Made by a program: the position numbers and the translations under genes. A DNA stretch of 64,000 bases, taken from positions 1-64,000 of the forward strand of contig LVWS01000013.1 of assembly GCA_002083365.1 (NCBI GenBank), written 5' to 3'. Source of the DNA: Nitrospira sp. SG-bin1. GTDB lineage: Bacteria; Nitrospirota; Nitrospiria; Nitrospirales; Nitrospiraceae. Below, one piece after another: positions 1 to 8,257 of this stretch. The notes under the pieces were generated by a model. The model ran no database searches and had not been told where the DNA came from. It saw only the letters and a program-made list of their open reading frames with translations. Within the stretch, counting starts at the first letter, position 1, and each line of letters starts with the position of its first letter.

Positions 1-117
1 CAGATCGATCACCAGCACGCGTTTGTTCAGGAGGTCATGGAGATAATAGCCGAGCTGACAGGCGATGGCCGATTTCCCCACACCCCCTTTTTCGTTGGCG
101 AGAACCAAAGTTTTCAT
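1..117 (-). CDS. ParA-family ATPase, N-terminal part (cut by window edge)
   Basis: The gene reads leftward from an ATG at 117 and runs off the window, so only 39 residues are visible. It opens with a deviant Walker A motif (NEKGGVGKS, residues about 8-16) followed by a helix and the strand VLVIDL. This is the usual start of ParA/MinD-type ATPases, which move plasmid DNA or position protein complexes. It differs from the second parA at 3792-4505, so the element carries two. On T4SS plasmids such a gene may be a partition ATPase or a VirC1-like protein; the visible part cannot decide. Confidence 0.8.
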   Translation of the reverse strand, partial: MKTLVLANEKGGVGKSAIACQLGYYLHDLLNKRVLVIDL

Positions 118-371
118 GCGTCGGTCCTCGCACGTATCTAATCTGTCACGGACTGTAAGATCCAGGGGGCCAGCGTCTCCGTCTACCCGTTGTAGCCCAT
201 CCTGGGACCCACTGTGTCTAGAACGGCTGATGGAATATCTCCTATGGGAACGCGTGACAGCGGTCCTTCCGCTTGCCTGCCACCAAGTAGTGTTCGCTCA
301 CCCTGAGACTTTCCAGCTAACCGGGTACATGGTAGACTTGTTTGTCACGACAAATGTAGTTACACTCAATC

Positions 372-653
372 GTGCGCTATGAATGGGGCGAAGCCAAGAA
401 CCGCAGCAATCGCGCAAAGCACGGCTTGGACTTTGCCGATGCCGAACAGGTTTTCGCCGGACGCTGCGTGACTTTCGTCGATGACCGTTTCGACTATGGA
501 GAGAAACGGCTGGTCAGTCTTGGGACGCTCGCTGGACGGGTCGTGGTGATGGCCCACTCCCCGCGCGGGCATGACGCCACGCGCATCATCTCCATGAGAA
601 AGGCGAACCGACGTGAGCAGAAAATCTATCAAAAGCGACTTGGCGAAGCTTGA
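372..653 (+). CDS. brnT: BrnT-family toxin
   Basis: This 93-residue protein begins at a GTG with RYEWGEAKNRSNRAKHGLDF, the typical BrnT opening (FEWDxxKxxxNxxKHGxxF). BrnT toxins have an RNase-like fold and stop translation until bound by BrnA. The family length is about 90 residues, so it is complete. The C-terminus overlaps the next gene by 41 bases, the normal toxin-first arrangement. No strong ribosome binding site is visible before the GTG. The pair probably stabilizes the plasmid. Confidence 0.85.
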   Translation: MRYEWGEAKNRSNRAKHGLDFADAEQVFAGRCVTFVDDRFDYGEKRLVSLGTLAGRVVVMAHSPRGHDATRIISMRKANRREQKIYQKRLGEA

Positions 654-924
654 CCGGCTCAAGGACCGGGACATCGACTATTCGGATATCCCGCCGCTGG
701 ATCACTCGTTTTTTAAGAAGGCCACCGAGGCCTGGCCACCGGCGAAGCGACAAGTGACGGTGCGTCTCGACGTCGATGTGCTCGACTGGCTCAAAATGCA
801 TGGGAAGGGCTATCAGACGCGGCTGAACCGCATCCTACGCGCGGCAATGGAACACCAGGGTCCGCGCCGATCACGTGCGCGGAAAAGCCGTGAACGGTCG
901 CGGCGGCGGCCGCGTGCGGCGTAA
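613..924 (+). CDS. brnA: BrnA-family antitoxin
   Basis: This 103-residue protein starts at a GTG inside brnT. It contains the BrnA-like core: a KATEAWPPAKRQVTVRLD segment leading into a ribbon-helix-helix (VTVRLDVDVLDWLKMHGKGYQTRLNRIL), then a very basic tail rich in Arg. BrnA binds BrnT and represses the shared promoter. The overlap with brnT implies translational coupling. Confidence 0.85.
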   Translation: MSRKSIKSDLAKLDRLKDRDIDYSDIPPLDHSFFKKATEAWPPAKRQVTVRLDVDVLDWLKMHGKGYQTRLNRILRAAMEHQGPRRSRARKSRERSRRRPRAA

Positions 925-1367
925 CACAGTCACGTTGATTTTCTCTCCGGGGCCGAAGAGTAGGCGCATGGAATTGGAAATACTCCGGTGTCGGCCGGAT
1001 TGGCCTCGTTGTCTTTCTCCGGCTTCAATTTCACATTCATAGCTGAGAGCGTGATCGGGAACGGTTGAGAGGCGACAGTCAGTTTTGGCCTCGAGTCCGG
1101 ACACGGCTGCTTGGTGGAGCCCCTAGAAGTTATAGGTGGATCGTGCAGAATAAATGAGAACCGTCTTTGGGAAGCAGGGGGCAGATGGATAGGATTTCCA
1201 TCATATGAAATTGTGGGCTTCGCTCCTCAGCATGTAGTTCTCCGAGTATTCCGGAGAGATGGTGAGAAAAAGATTTGCTCTTATAAGATAAGGTTAATAA
1301 AGGAAAAAGGATAAGGCTGAAAAATTGGAACAATCATTTGTAAAAACAATATGTTGTGAAAAGGCGA
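925..1367. other. intergenic stretch before the iteron array
   Basis: I see no convincing gene here. A 67-codon frame at 1111-1314 (+) lacks a ribosome binding site and overlaps an inverted iteron copy (1130-1147), so I do not call it. The inverted copy is a perfect reverse complement of the array consensus. Confidence 0.5.
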
Positions 1368-2052
1368 TGCACGGTCTACCTAGAAGAAGACCAAGTGCTG
1401 CATCGTGCACCTAGAACTTTCCTTACAGAGCTGCACAGTCCACCTATATCTCGAGAGAAGAATTGAATGGTCTACCTATAAGTTTCAGTGTGATATGCAC
1501 ATACCACCTAGGTCTTGTGTCATGTGTCAGTCCTGTTTTTCAGTCGAACACAGAGGGAAAGCACATGGACTGCACGGACCACCTAGAACATCGAGTCGCG
1601 TCCGCCTATAACGTATTGCACAGTCCGCCAATAAGAAATGCACGCTCTACCTATAAGCTGCCGAAGAGATACATAAAAAGAGTGCTGCACGATCCACCTA
1701 TAATGCAGGAAGGACGTGGAAGGAGAACTGCACTCTGCACCTACAAGGAGAGAGAATCGCAAAGAGTTGAAGGTTTTATGTAAGTTTTTGGGGCGGCAAA
1801 GCCTAACGAAGTAAGATTCTGCACGTTCCACCTATAACTCTCTGCACCTTCCGCCGATAAGTTCAACGGAAATCCGAAGAGAAGCTGCACGCTTAACCTA
1901 TAATGGTTTTCTTTAAATATTCATCAGTTCATCGTCAGATGTTTGGCCCATCGACAACAGGGGTAAGGTTCAGGACGCGATAACTGCACGAAGGACCTCT
2001 AACCGCAGTAGAGAGGTACAATGACTATAGAATATGCACGATCCACCTATAA
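1368..2052 (+). repeat. iteron array (plasmid replication origin)
   Basis: About 16 direct copies of an 18-bp element with consensus TGCACGATCCACCTATAA lie here, starting near 1368, 1399, 1432, 1464, 1496, 1571, 1594, 1617, 1639, 1686, 1729, 1820, 1843, 1886, 1985 and 2035. A perfect inverted copy is at 1130-1147 and a variant copy at 5985-6002. Start-to-start distances are mostly 22-23, 31-33, 43-50 or 75-99 bases, close to whole helical turns, so bound Rep monomers would line one face of the DNA. The array sits just past the 3' end of the rep gene. An AT-rich stretch at about 1895-1935 may be the unwinding element. The elements are too short, irregular and spacer-poor to be a CRISPR. Confidence 0.9.
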
Positions 2053-2081
2053 CCCTAGACCGATAGGTCGCCTGCTTGAAT

Positions 2082-3221
2082 CTAGGAAGTTTCTTCTGAG
2101 CGCGAAGTTCCAAAGGATCCTTGAAGTTTACTTATCAAGGATGGATGGCGGCGTGAAATGCCAAGTTCGACATTGTGAGCCGATTGTCGGGCATTGGCGG
2201 TCTTGATTTCTTCCTGGAAAGTGGACGTTGGAAGCATACTATAGACGATCTCGGTGATAGCGTTCCCCCTTTTTCGAACATCCTTCTTGAAGGACAGCAA
2301 CACACTTTTATCGGTGAGTTCATTGAGGGCCGCATCAATCTGTTTAACATGAACCGATTGTCGTGAATGGCGCAGCAATCCACTGTCACGACGAATCGAT
2401 GAGTACTTAATATGATAGGGATCGGTAATGCTTGCTTGGGTATATTGGTGTGACAGTCGTTTATGGAACCATCGAGCCAGTTGGGAGGATAGACTCATCA
2501 AGGTTCCATAATTGAATTGTCGATAGCTAAGCTCGTTGACACTTTTGCTGATCAAAGACGGGAGTTTGGCCAGCCACATGGCTTTGGGATCTTGAAGATA
2601 ATGGAGTCGCGTGACTCCCGTTACCTCGGAAAGAATCGGATTGGTGTACACAAGTCGCTTTGCGACGCCGAGTTGTTGTTGACTATCGAATTCTACCGTT
2701 AGGACTGCCTTCGAAAGTATTTCCAGAGAATGTTTAATCTCATCCAAACTGCGTGATTTACCCCTTCGTTTCAGCTCTTGTTGAACCATCCCCAAGGTAA
2801 AGCGTACCCAGCTCTCAGAGCCATTGGCTCTGTGTTGCCCAAAATTCTGATCTGTGAAGAATTTCTTGAGTACTTCCTCAAGAAGTTCTTCGTCATTCGA
2901 CGGATAATATTGTGTATAGGTGCCGTCCGAGTTCTTAATGCTGGCTGGCTGAATGGTCAGCTTGCAGGTGATTTCTTTGGGCAAACCTCGAACCGTAGGA
3001 CGATAAAGGAATTCTTGCGTACTCACAGGCAAATTCCCTTTTTCATCGCGGACCTGGCTCTGCGCCCGTTCGTTGACAGCATATTTCGGGATTGCATCCC
3101 AGAGTTCAATTGTATTTGAGAGGTTATTGGGATTTCCAAAAAACGTGGTAAAGAGGTCGTACTGTTTGGTTGTAGTCGTGAGGCTCGTCTCCGTTTGAGG
3201 ATTGCTGGGTTTCTTCGTCAT
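2082..3221 (-). CDS. plasmid replication initiator protein
   Basis: This 379-residue protein adjoins the iterons. The central region (about 60-330) looks like the tandem winged-helix fold of plasmid initiators, with segments such as FLYRPTVRGLPKEITCKLTI, a region rich in RQFNYGTLMSLSSQLARWFHK, and a basic DSGLLRHSRQSVHVKQIDAALNEL helix pair. It most resembles the RepA/TrfA-like initiators of broad-host-range plasmids. By family knowledge it should bind the iterons and recruit the host replisome. It is transcribed towards the iterons, 30 bases of which separate its stop from the last repeat. The exact Rep family is not resolved by eye. Confidence 0.8.
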   Translation of the reverse strand: MTKKPSNPQTETSLTTTTKQYDLFTTFFGNPNNLSNTIELWDAIPKYAVNERAQSQVRDEKGNLPVSTQEFLYRPTVRGLPKEITCKLTIQPASIKNSDGTYTQYYPSNDEELLEEVLKKFFTDQNFGQHRANGSESWVRFTLGMVQQELKRRGKSRSLDEIKHSLEILSKAVLTVEFDSQQQLGVAKRLVYTNPILSEVTGVTRLHYLQDPKAMWLAKLPSLISKSVNELSYRQFNYGTLMSLSSQLARWFHKRLSHQYTQASITDPYHIKYSSIRRDSGLLRHSRQSVHVKQIDAALNELTDKSVLLSFKKDVRKRGNAITEIVYSMLPTSTFQEEIKTANARQSAHNVELGISRRHPSLISKLQGSFGTSRSEETS

Positions 3222-3360
3222 GCGTACCTAGTCAATCCTGATGGGACATCGTGAGAAGGATAATAAACTCTGGTCCTTTAGAGGGAGAAAAACCGTTTCT
3301 CATGCACGAATCATTCTGCCGAGTTATTCTTACATCCGTTTAGTTGAAGACAATTGACGA

Positions 3361-3795
3361 TTATGATGGTGGACCAGGATCCTCTACAGGATACTTAAGT
3401 CCTAACTTCTCTTCTAAGGCGATCAAAGCGTTCTGGAGAGTTACTCCTTGTACCCAGTTCTTCTGCGTACAGATCCAGTTAAACTTGTCGACTTCGTGTG
3501 GACGCGCTTTGATGTTGAGAGGAGTATTTCGGCCGGTTCGATAAATGCGTCGTGGTCGCCGGCTTCTCCCCTCCCCTGGTACAGAAGTCAAGTGCGAGGC
3601 CGCCGCGTTCGGTTCGCGACTCTGAAAGCCGCTGGCTGCTGCCACTTGGGTCAATTTCGCGACGGAAACGGGAGCGGTGGTAGCGGCCGATTCTGGGCGA
3701 AAGGTCTGTGGAGAAACGTTCTCAAAGGTTTTGGTGAAATCCGAAGTCTGAGAGAAATCTTCGTCAAAAGGAATTGCTGCCCTGGATTTACTCAT
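3361..3795 (-). CDS. plasmid stability/partition protein, ParA partner
   Basis: This 144-residue protein starts four bases inside the end of parA (ATGA overlap), so the two are translationally coupled. Residues 1-75 are Ser/Ala/Pro-rich and probably disordered. Residues about 80-130 (RRIYRTGRNTPLNIKARPHE then a helix with VDKFNWICTQKNW) resemble ribbon-helix-helix stability/partitioning determinants found next to plasmid ParA proteins. It presumably binds the repeats upstream of parA and stimulates the ATPase. Confidence 0.75.
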   Translation of the reverse strand: MSKSRAAIPFDEDFSQTSDFTKTFENVSPQTFRPESAATTAPVSVAKLTQVAAASGFQSREPNAAASHLTSVPGEGRSRRPRRIYRTGRNTPLNIKARPHEVDKFNWICTQKNWVQGVTLQNALIALEEKLGLKYPVEDPGPPS

Positions 3796-4505
3796 GTCAA
3801 GACTCCTTCAAGTTCCTGAGTCGGTCGAGTAGAAGGGGCATGGGACGAATTAACCATCGAAATGACTTCTCCAGCAAAGGCCCGAGCGTTGTTGATCGCA
3901 TCTTGCAAGTGATAGACGTCCTTAGGATCAAGATTCTCAAGACAACCGCCATAGGAAAAGAGTGCACGGTACACCTCCCGTTCCATGAGGTGGGTCTTGA
4001 AGATTGTGATCTTATTTTCGGTCAGCTGTTGAGCGATATGGGTAAAGGTCTTTGTACGAATCGCAGCCTTCGTCCTCGTGAAGAGAATAGCGTGGGGTAT
4101 GGTTCGATTGAAGGCTTTCTGTTGCTGTCGGACTAATTGGAGGGCTTTCGCTGCGCCACGAGCATCCAGATCAGAAGGTTGTAGCGGGATAATAACGAGA
4201 TCCGCTCTACTAATGGCGTACGCGACCAACATATTGGCCGTGCCTTCAAGATCGATAATCACGAATGGAGATTCTTGTTTGGCTTTATCGATATCATCAA
4301 GGATTGTCTGTTCCGTCGGGGACTTCTTGACAGCGAGGCTTGGTGGCTTATCTGGTAGCTTGGCCCAGGTATCGATATAAGTTTCAGGATCTGCGTCCAG
4401 GACGGTCACCCCTATTCCCTTCTGGGCTAATTCGGTTGCGAGCAGGAGCGCCGCCGTTGTTTTCCCACATCCACCCTTCGGACTAGCCAGAGCAATAACG
4501 GGCAT
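3792..4505 (-). CDS. parA: ParA-family partition ATPase
   Basis: This 237-residue protein has the deviant Walker A motif SPKGGCGKTT (residues 8-17), the Walker A' strand VTVLDADPE, and the Walker B strand PFVIIDLEGTAN. It is a short ParA without an N-terminal DNA-binding domain (type Ib-like), so the small downstream protein is expected to be the DNA-binding regulator. It lies between its partner and an AT-rich repeat region that is the likely centromere. Confidence 0.9.
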   Translation of the reverse strand: MPVIALASPKGGCGKTTAALLLATELAQKGIGVTVLDADPETYIDTWAKLPDKPPSLAVKKSPTEQTILDDIDKAKQESPFVIIDLEGTANMLVAYAISRADLVIIPLQPSDLDARGAAKALQLVRQQQKAFNRTIPHAILFTRTKAAIRTKTFTHIAQQLTENKITIFKTHLMEREVYRALFSYGGCLENLDPKDVYHLQDAINNARAFAGEVISMVNSSHAPSTRPTQELEGVLT

Positions 4506-4589
4506 CCCCTCCCCTCCTTGTCAGCAACGAGTAGCAACAGTATGCATTGGACACGTTGTGTCTTACCTGAATTGGAAGCTGTTGTCTAG

Positions 4590-4835
4590 CGAATTAGTTC
4601 TAGACGGCTATCAGATTCTAAAAAGCTATCGAAAGGACATCTGGAAGCTTGCAGATTTCCAAATAGTATCTAAAAGCTATCCACAATATGCAGATAGGAC
4701 ATTTCAAATAACATCAATTAATACAAACAATCATATCTGATATCTGTCACCTTTCTAGTATCTCTAAGATAGCTAACAGATTCTAGCTGGCTATCAGATA
4801 TCTTTTAGATACTATACAGATAGCTACAAGAACTT
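4590..4835. promoter_or_regulatory. centromere-like (parS/parC) repeat region upstream of parA
   Basis: This AT-rich tract carries many copies of short AGCTATC, GATAGC and CAGAT(T/A)TC words. The 11-mer GGCTATCAGAT occurs at 4606-4616 and 4789-4799. AAAAGCTATC occurs at 4621-4630 and again at about 4672-4681, and AGATAGC or CAGATAGC in the opposite sense near 4768 and 4818. The position directly upstream of the parA operon and the clustered direct and inverted repeats fit a partition site that also serves as operator. A DnaA-box-like CTATCCACA lies at 4677-4685 (one mismatch to TTATCCACA). Confidence 0.65.
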
Positions 4836-5082
4836 TTCCTTTACAGTCGTATCTACCAGCGGGAGTTCCACGTCTGTGAAGGCGGGAGTTAGAGCAAGGT
4901 CCTGCAAGACAGGACGAGCCTGCCTCGCAATCTATTGAGAACAACACCTGTAAAGGCGTCGGAATCTATGACCACGAATGCGGCAAGACAAAACAACCCG
5001 CGACCTGCAGGAGGGGAGAGTGCTCACTTAAAGAAATGTACCCGAAAACATCAATAACTGCCATATTGAATCGACCCAAGGG
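4836..5082. other. non-coding spacer with a small dyad
   Basis: No gene is seen. A short dyad GTCCTG-caaga-CAGGAC lies at 4899-4915. It has no T-run, so it is not a clear terminator. Confidence 0.4.
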
Positions 5083-5763
5083 TTACTCAGCTGACGGGGA
5101 ACCGAACCACTCAGGGTGCTTCGCGAGTAATCTCCGCCGATAGGGATAGGTGGTGAGCAGCCGATAATGAAGAATCTTCCGCACGAGATCAGCACTAGGA
5201 GTCATACCATCAGCCCGAAAGTTGAATTCAATATCCTCAGCCATTTCGTCTCGTTCTTGCGGAGAGAGTAGGGGAGTCAATCGCTTCAGTTCAGCGAGAT
5301 CCTCTTGATCGAACTGATCGTAGCGTGTCACGACGTCTCTCAATTCTCCTCGTTTCTCCAGCTGCGGCAGCCAGTGTACGAGGTAGGTCGGGGCGACTCG
5401 TTGCCTGGCTGGCTGGATCGTCGTAACGAGCCCGATGGCCGTCAGCGCCTTGAGTTGTTTCTGCACGGTCATCCAGGCCAACTTCGTCTCCTTTACTAAC
5501 CGGTCGATGGAGATCACTAGTTCACGTTCGCCCCGGCCATAGGTTTTCCTGAGCAAGTGTAAATAGAGGAGCTGCGCGGTGGGGGATTGAGCGAGAAACC
5601 GAGGGTCCTCCATCGTCAGATGGACCTTGTCGAGATACTCGAGTCGCCAGTCAACTGAGAGCGTCGCGCGCCCTTCGAGCGCGAGTTCAGGCGGGAGGAA
5701 GTCAGCGACTTCCGCTTCTTCATCAAGTGGTTGGGACGGTCGAGATTCGACAGGATTCCCCAT
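5083..5763 (-). CDS. winged-helix protein, possible replication accessory protein
   Basis: This 226-residue protein has an acidic N-terminal 40 residues, then a helix-turn-helix/winged-helix region (about 60-125: PTAQLLYLHLLRKTYG, LVKETKLAWMTVQKQLKAL, IGLVTTIQP) typical of DnaD-like or replication-type regulators. The C-terminal 90 residues are helical and unassigned. It lies in the replication/partition segment, separated from parA by the centromere-like region. Its role could be replication control; I do not recognise a named family. Confidence 0.6.
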   Translation of the reverse strand: MGNPVESRPSQPLDEEAEVADFLPPELALEGRATLSVDWRLEYLDKVHLTMEDPRFLAQSPTAQLLYLHLLRKTYGRGERELVISIDRLVKETKLAWMTVQKQLKALTAIGLVTTIQPARQRVAPTYLVHWLPQLEKRGELRDVVTRYDQFDQEDLAELKRLTPLLSPQERDEMAEDIEFNFRADGMTPSADLVRKILHYRLLTTYPYRRRLLAKHPEWFGSPSAE

Positions 5764-5874
5764 TCCGAATTAGAGGTCTACTCTTAGAGGGAGGCCTAGT
5801 CAAGCCAAAAATGTCCAACGAGCATCTCTAGTATCCGGGATTGTCGCCTTCTCGGATGCCTTGACTTGTGATAG

Positions 5875-6110
5875 CGGGAAGGGGTAGGGTGGCGGCGGCG
5901 AGGGGAAGACCCGGGAAAATGAGTTGGAGAGAAATCCACTCCTGGTGTATCGAAGACTCCCCAGTCAGAACGGATATCCCGAACTGCACGGTCCACCTCT
6001 ATCCATAATATAGGAATGAGTGCCTCGCTAGACGCTGATTGAAGCCCTTCGCTGCTCGGAAATCAGTCTTTCCAAAGAGGGATGGGGGCGGAGGGAGAAG
6101 GAGAGGGGGC
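5875..6110 (+). repeat. diverged direct repeat, copy 1 (partner at 14478-14705)
   Basis: This segment matches 14478-14705 in order. Shared blocks are GTAGGGTGGCGGCGG, AAAATGAGT, GGTCCACCTCTATCCATAA, GAGTGCCTCGCT, and AATCAGTCTTTCCAAAGAGG. It includes a variant iteron at 5985-6002. It ends at the left edge of the IS3-family element. It may be a recombination or regulatory site duplicated by transposition or recombination. Confidence 0.6.
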
Positions 6111-6192
6111 TTCGGAAATTCGGACAGTGTGGTAAGTGGTTGCCTGGCTTCACTCATCCCGACGAGGGGTGGTCAACGAGAGGAGCAAGGCG

Positions 6193-6492
6193 ATGAAGAG
6201 AACGAGACGCAATCACGGCGCAGCCTTTAAGGCGCAGGTGGCGTTGGCCGCCGTCAAGGGGGACCGGACGGTGGCTGAGCTGGCGGAACACTTCCAGGTC
6301 CATCCCACCCAGATCACGGACTGGAAGCAGCAACTACTGGCCAGAGCCGCAACCGTGTTTGGCGGCCTTCACCCAACAGCTGATACGCCGGATCTGCAGA
6401 CGCTGCATGCCAAGATTGGGCAACTGACCTTGGAGAATGATTTTTTAGAAGGCGCGCTCACCAAGGTGGGCTTGCTGAGCGCAAAGCGATGA
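6193..6492 (+). CDS. IS3-family transposase OrfA
   Basis: The protein starts MKRTRRNHGAAFKAQVALAA at 6193 and contains a helix-turn-helix (TVAELAEHFQVHPTQITDWK) and a C-terminal leucine-rich coil (LHAKIGQLTLENDFLEGAL). OrfA gives sequence recognition of the IS ends. The stop overlaps the orfB start (ATGA at 6489-6492). An ATG at 6136 is in frame but lies in the terminal repeat, so the internal start is preferred. Confidence 0.85.
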   Translation: MKRTRRNHGAAFKAQVALAAVKGDRTVAELAEHFQVHPTQITDWKQQLLARAATVFGGLHPTADTPDLQTLHAKIGQLTLENDFLEGALTKVGLLSAKR

Positions 6493-7316
6493 TTGACCGA
6501 ACACATTCCTTATCCATCGGGCGCCAATGCCAGCTTCAGCAGCTGGCCCGGTCAACGGCGTATTACCACCCGAGACCCGTTCCCGATACGACGCTGGTGC
6601 TCATGCGTCGGATTGATGAATTGCATCTGCAGTATCCATTCGCGGGTGCCCGCATGCTGCGTGATCTCCTCCGGCAAGAGGAGCACACCATTGGACGAGG
6701 CCAGGTGGCCACCCTCATGCGACGGATGGGGATCAAGGCGATCTATCAGATGCCACGGACGAGTCAACGTCATCCCGCTCATCAGATTTATCCCTATCTG
6801 CTGCGTCAACTGACGATCACGTTTCCGAACCACGTGGCGGCTGATATCACCTACATTCCCATGAAACGTGGCTTCGTGTATCTGTGTGCGATCCTGGACT
6901 GGGCTAGTCGCCGCGTGCTGGCCTGGCGGTTGTCCAATACATTGACGACGGACTTCTGTCTGGAGGCTCTCCAGGAGGTGGTGACCCGGTATGGCCCTCC
7001 CGAGATCTTCAATACGGATCAAGGCTGCCAGTTCACGAGCCAGACATTCACCGGGTTTCTCAAAGACCAGGGGATTCAGATCAGTATGGATGGAGCTGGG
7101 CGGTGGCGGGACAACGTGTTTGTGGAACGGCTGTGGCGGACCCTCAAATACGAGGAGGTTTATCTCCATGCCTACGAAACCCTTCGCGATGCCCACCAAG
7201 GGGTGGCGCGCTATGTGACGTTTTACAATCAGCTCAGGCCGCATCGCGCGCTTGACGGACGCACGCCCGATTGCGTGTACTGGGAGAACCTGCCTGCACG
7301 GCCCACGGCTGCGTAG
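6489..7316 (+). CDS. IS3-family transposase OrfB (DDE integrase)
   Basis: This 275-residue catalytic subunit has an rve-type core. The DDE residues lie in VAADITYIP (first Asp), FNTDQGCQFTS (second Asp) and VFVERLWRTLKYEEVYL (Glu). The N-terminus has the HTH_21-like segment seen in OrfB proteins. It is full length and could be active, made by frameshifting from orfA or by coupled restart at the ATGA overlap. Confidence 0.9.
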   Translation: MIDRTHSLSIGRQCQLQQLARSTAYYHPRPVPDTTLVLMRRIDELHLQYPFAGARMLRDLLRQEEHTIGRGQVATLMRRMGIKAIYQMPRTSQRHPAHQIYPYLLRQLTITFPNHVAADITYIPMKRGFVYLCAILDWASRRVLAWRLSNTLTTDFCLEALQEVVTRYGPPEIFNTDQGCQFTSQTFTGFLKDQGIQISMDGAGRWRDNVFVERLWRTLKYEEVYLHAYETLRDAHQGVARYVTFYNQLRPHRALDGRTPDCVYWENLPARPTAA

Positions 7317-7444
7317 GCGTACACCGCCAAGCACCACTTATGAAGTGCCAGATGCTGTCCAAAGAAGCGGAGCCACCTGTAGCTATATCGCAATCCAAGG
7401 AGAGTCAAACAGATGGACTGATCGGTCCGACCTTTCCTGATTAA

Positions 7445-8166
7445 GAGACGCATGACCCTCACACGACCTTCAACAGTGGGGGCACGGTCCTCAATTGGGA
7501 AACCGGCGCTGGTCGCAGTTACCTCATTCCCATGGGCGAGATCCTCGCCTATATTTTCCTGCTCAATCGATACGACCGGCACTTTACCAATCCCCAGGGT
7601 ATCTATCGTACCGATGGAGATACGATCCAGCAACATCATACCGATTCAAAATGGGTTCTGGACAACGATCAGTTTTCCGTCAATCAATTCCTGCATCCAT
7701 ACGGCGGCAGTGTGTATTACGGGCTCGCCCGATCGGCCGGCCTCAGCTTCTGGGAATCGTTGCTCTATAGTTCTGCAGGGAGTTTCTTTTGGGAAATGGG
7801 GGGCGAAACATCGTCACTATCGATCAACGACATGATCGCCACTCCTATTGGTGGTCCATTGCTGGGAGAACCGCTTTTTCGCATGGCGAGTCTGTTACTC
7901 GAAACCGACGAGGGAAGCCCGGCTTCTGGCGAGAGCTTGGGGCAGCAGTGCTCTCACCTCCTATGGGGTTCAATCGTCTGATCTTTGGTGACCGTTTCGA
8001 TACGGTCTCCCCGAGCCGCCAACCAGCCACGTTCTTGCGACTACGACTCGGAGGCATAGTGTCAACGAGCAGTCGTGGATGGAACACCGAATTGTTCAAC
8101 GGGGAGAAGCGGAATCCCCAACGCATGCCCCACGGTTGGACACGGAAGCGACAACATGAAATATGA
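7445..8166 (+). pseudogene. DUF3943 outer-membrane protein, 5'-truncated and frameshifted
   Basis: The frame opens at 7445 without a start codon and reads SYLIPMGEILAYIFLLNRYD, then VNQFLHPYGGSVYYGLARSAG, GSFFWEMGGE and SINDMIATPIGGPLLGE. These are the DUF3943 hallmarks. At about 7910 the reading shifts by one frame and continues as KPGFWRELGAAVLSPPMGFN, a good family C-terminus. The 5' part is missing next to the IS3-family element, so insertion plus deletion probably killed the gene. The family is thought to be a beta-barrel-associated exported protein of unknown role. Confidence 0.75.
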
Positions 8167-8257
8167 GGAGGTTGATCTTGCTTAGCACTCAGTGATAGGG
8201 CCAGGCGCTGAGGTCAATGTGTCTGATGGTCAACGTGCGAAGAATTGGGCGAAAAAC

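Larger units (their letters stand above)
6110..7365 (+). mobile_element. IS3-family insertion sequence (orfA + orfB), apparently intact
   Basis: The element holds two overlapping transposase frames. Imperfect terminal inverted repeats begin GGACAG near 6122 and end CTGTCC at 7355-7360, each followed internally by a TAAGTGG block. A related left end occurs inverted at 15428-15560. The boundaries are approximate because sequence similarity between the two left ends continues some 20 bases outside GGACAG. I see no clear target duplication. Confidence 0.85.

Noticed and set aside
1111..1314. 67-codon plus-strand ORF
   Set aside because: It lacks a ribosome binding site and family features, and it overlaps an inverted iteron.
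1368..2052. Possible CRISPR array
   Set aside because: The repeats are 18 bp with irregular gaps of 4-80 bases, diverged, and lie next to a Rep gene. They have no spacer pattern and no cas genes.
6552..7337. 261-codon minus-strand ORF
   Set aside because: It is the antisense shadow of the IS3 OrfB transposase.
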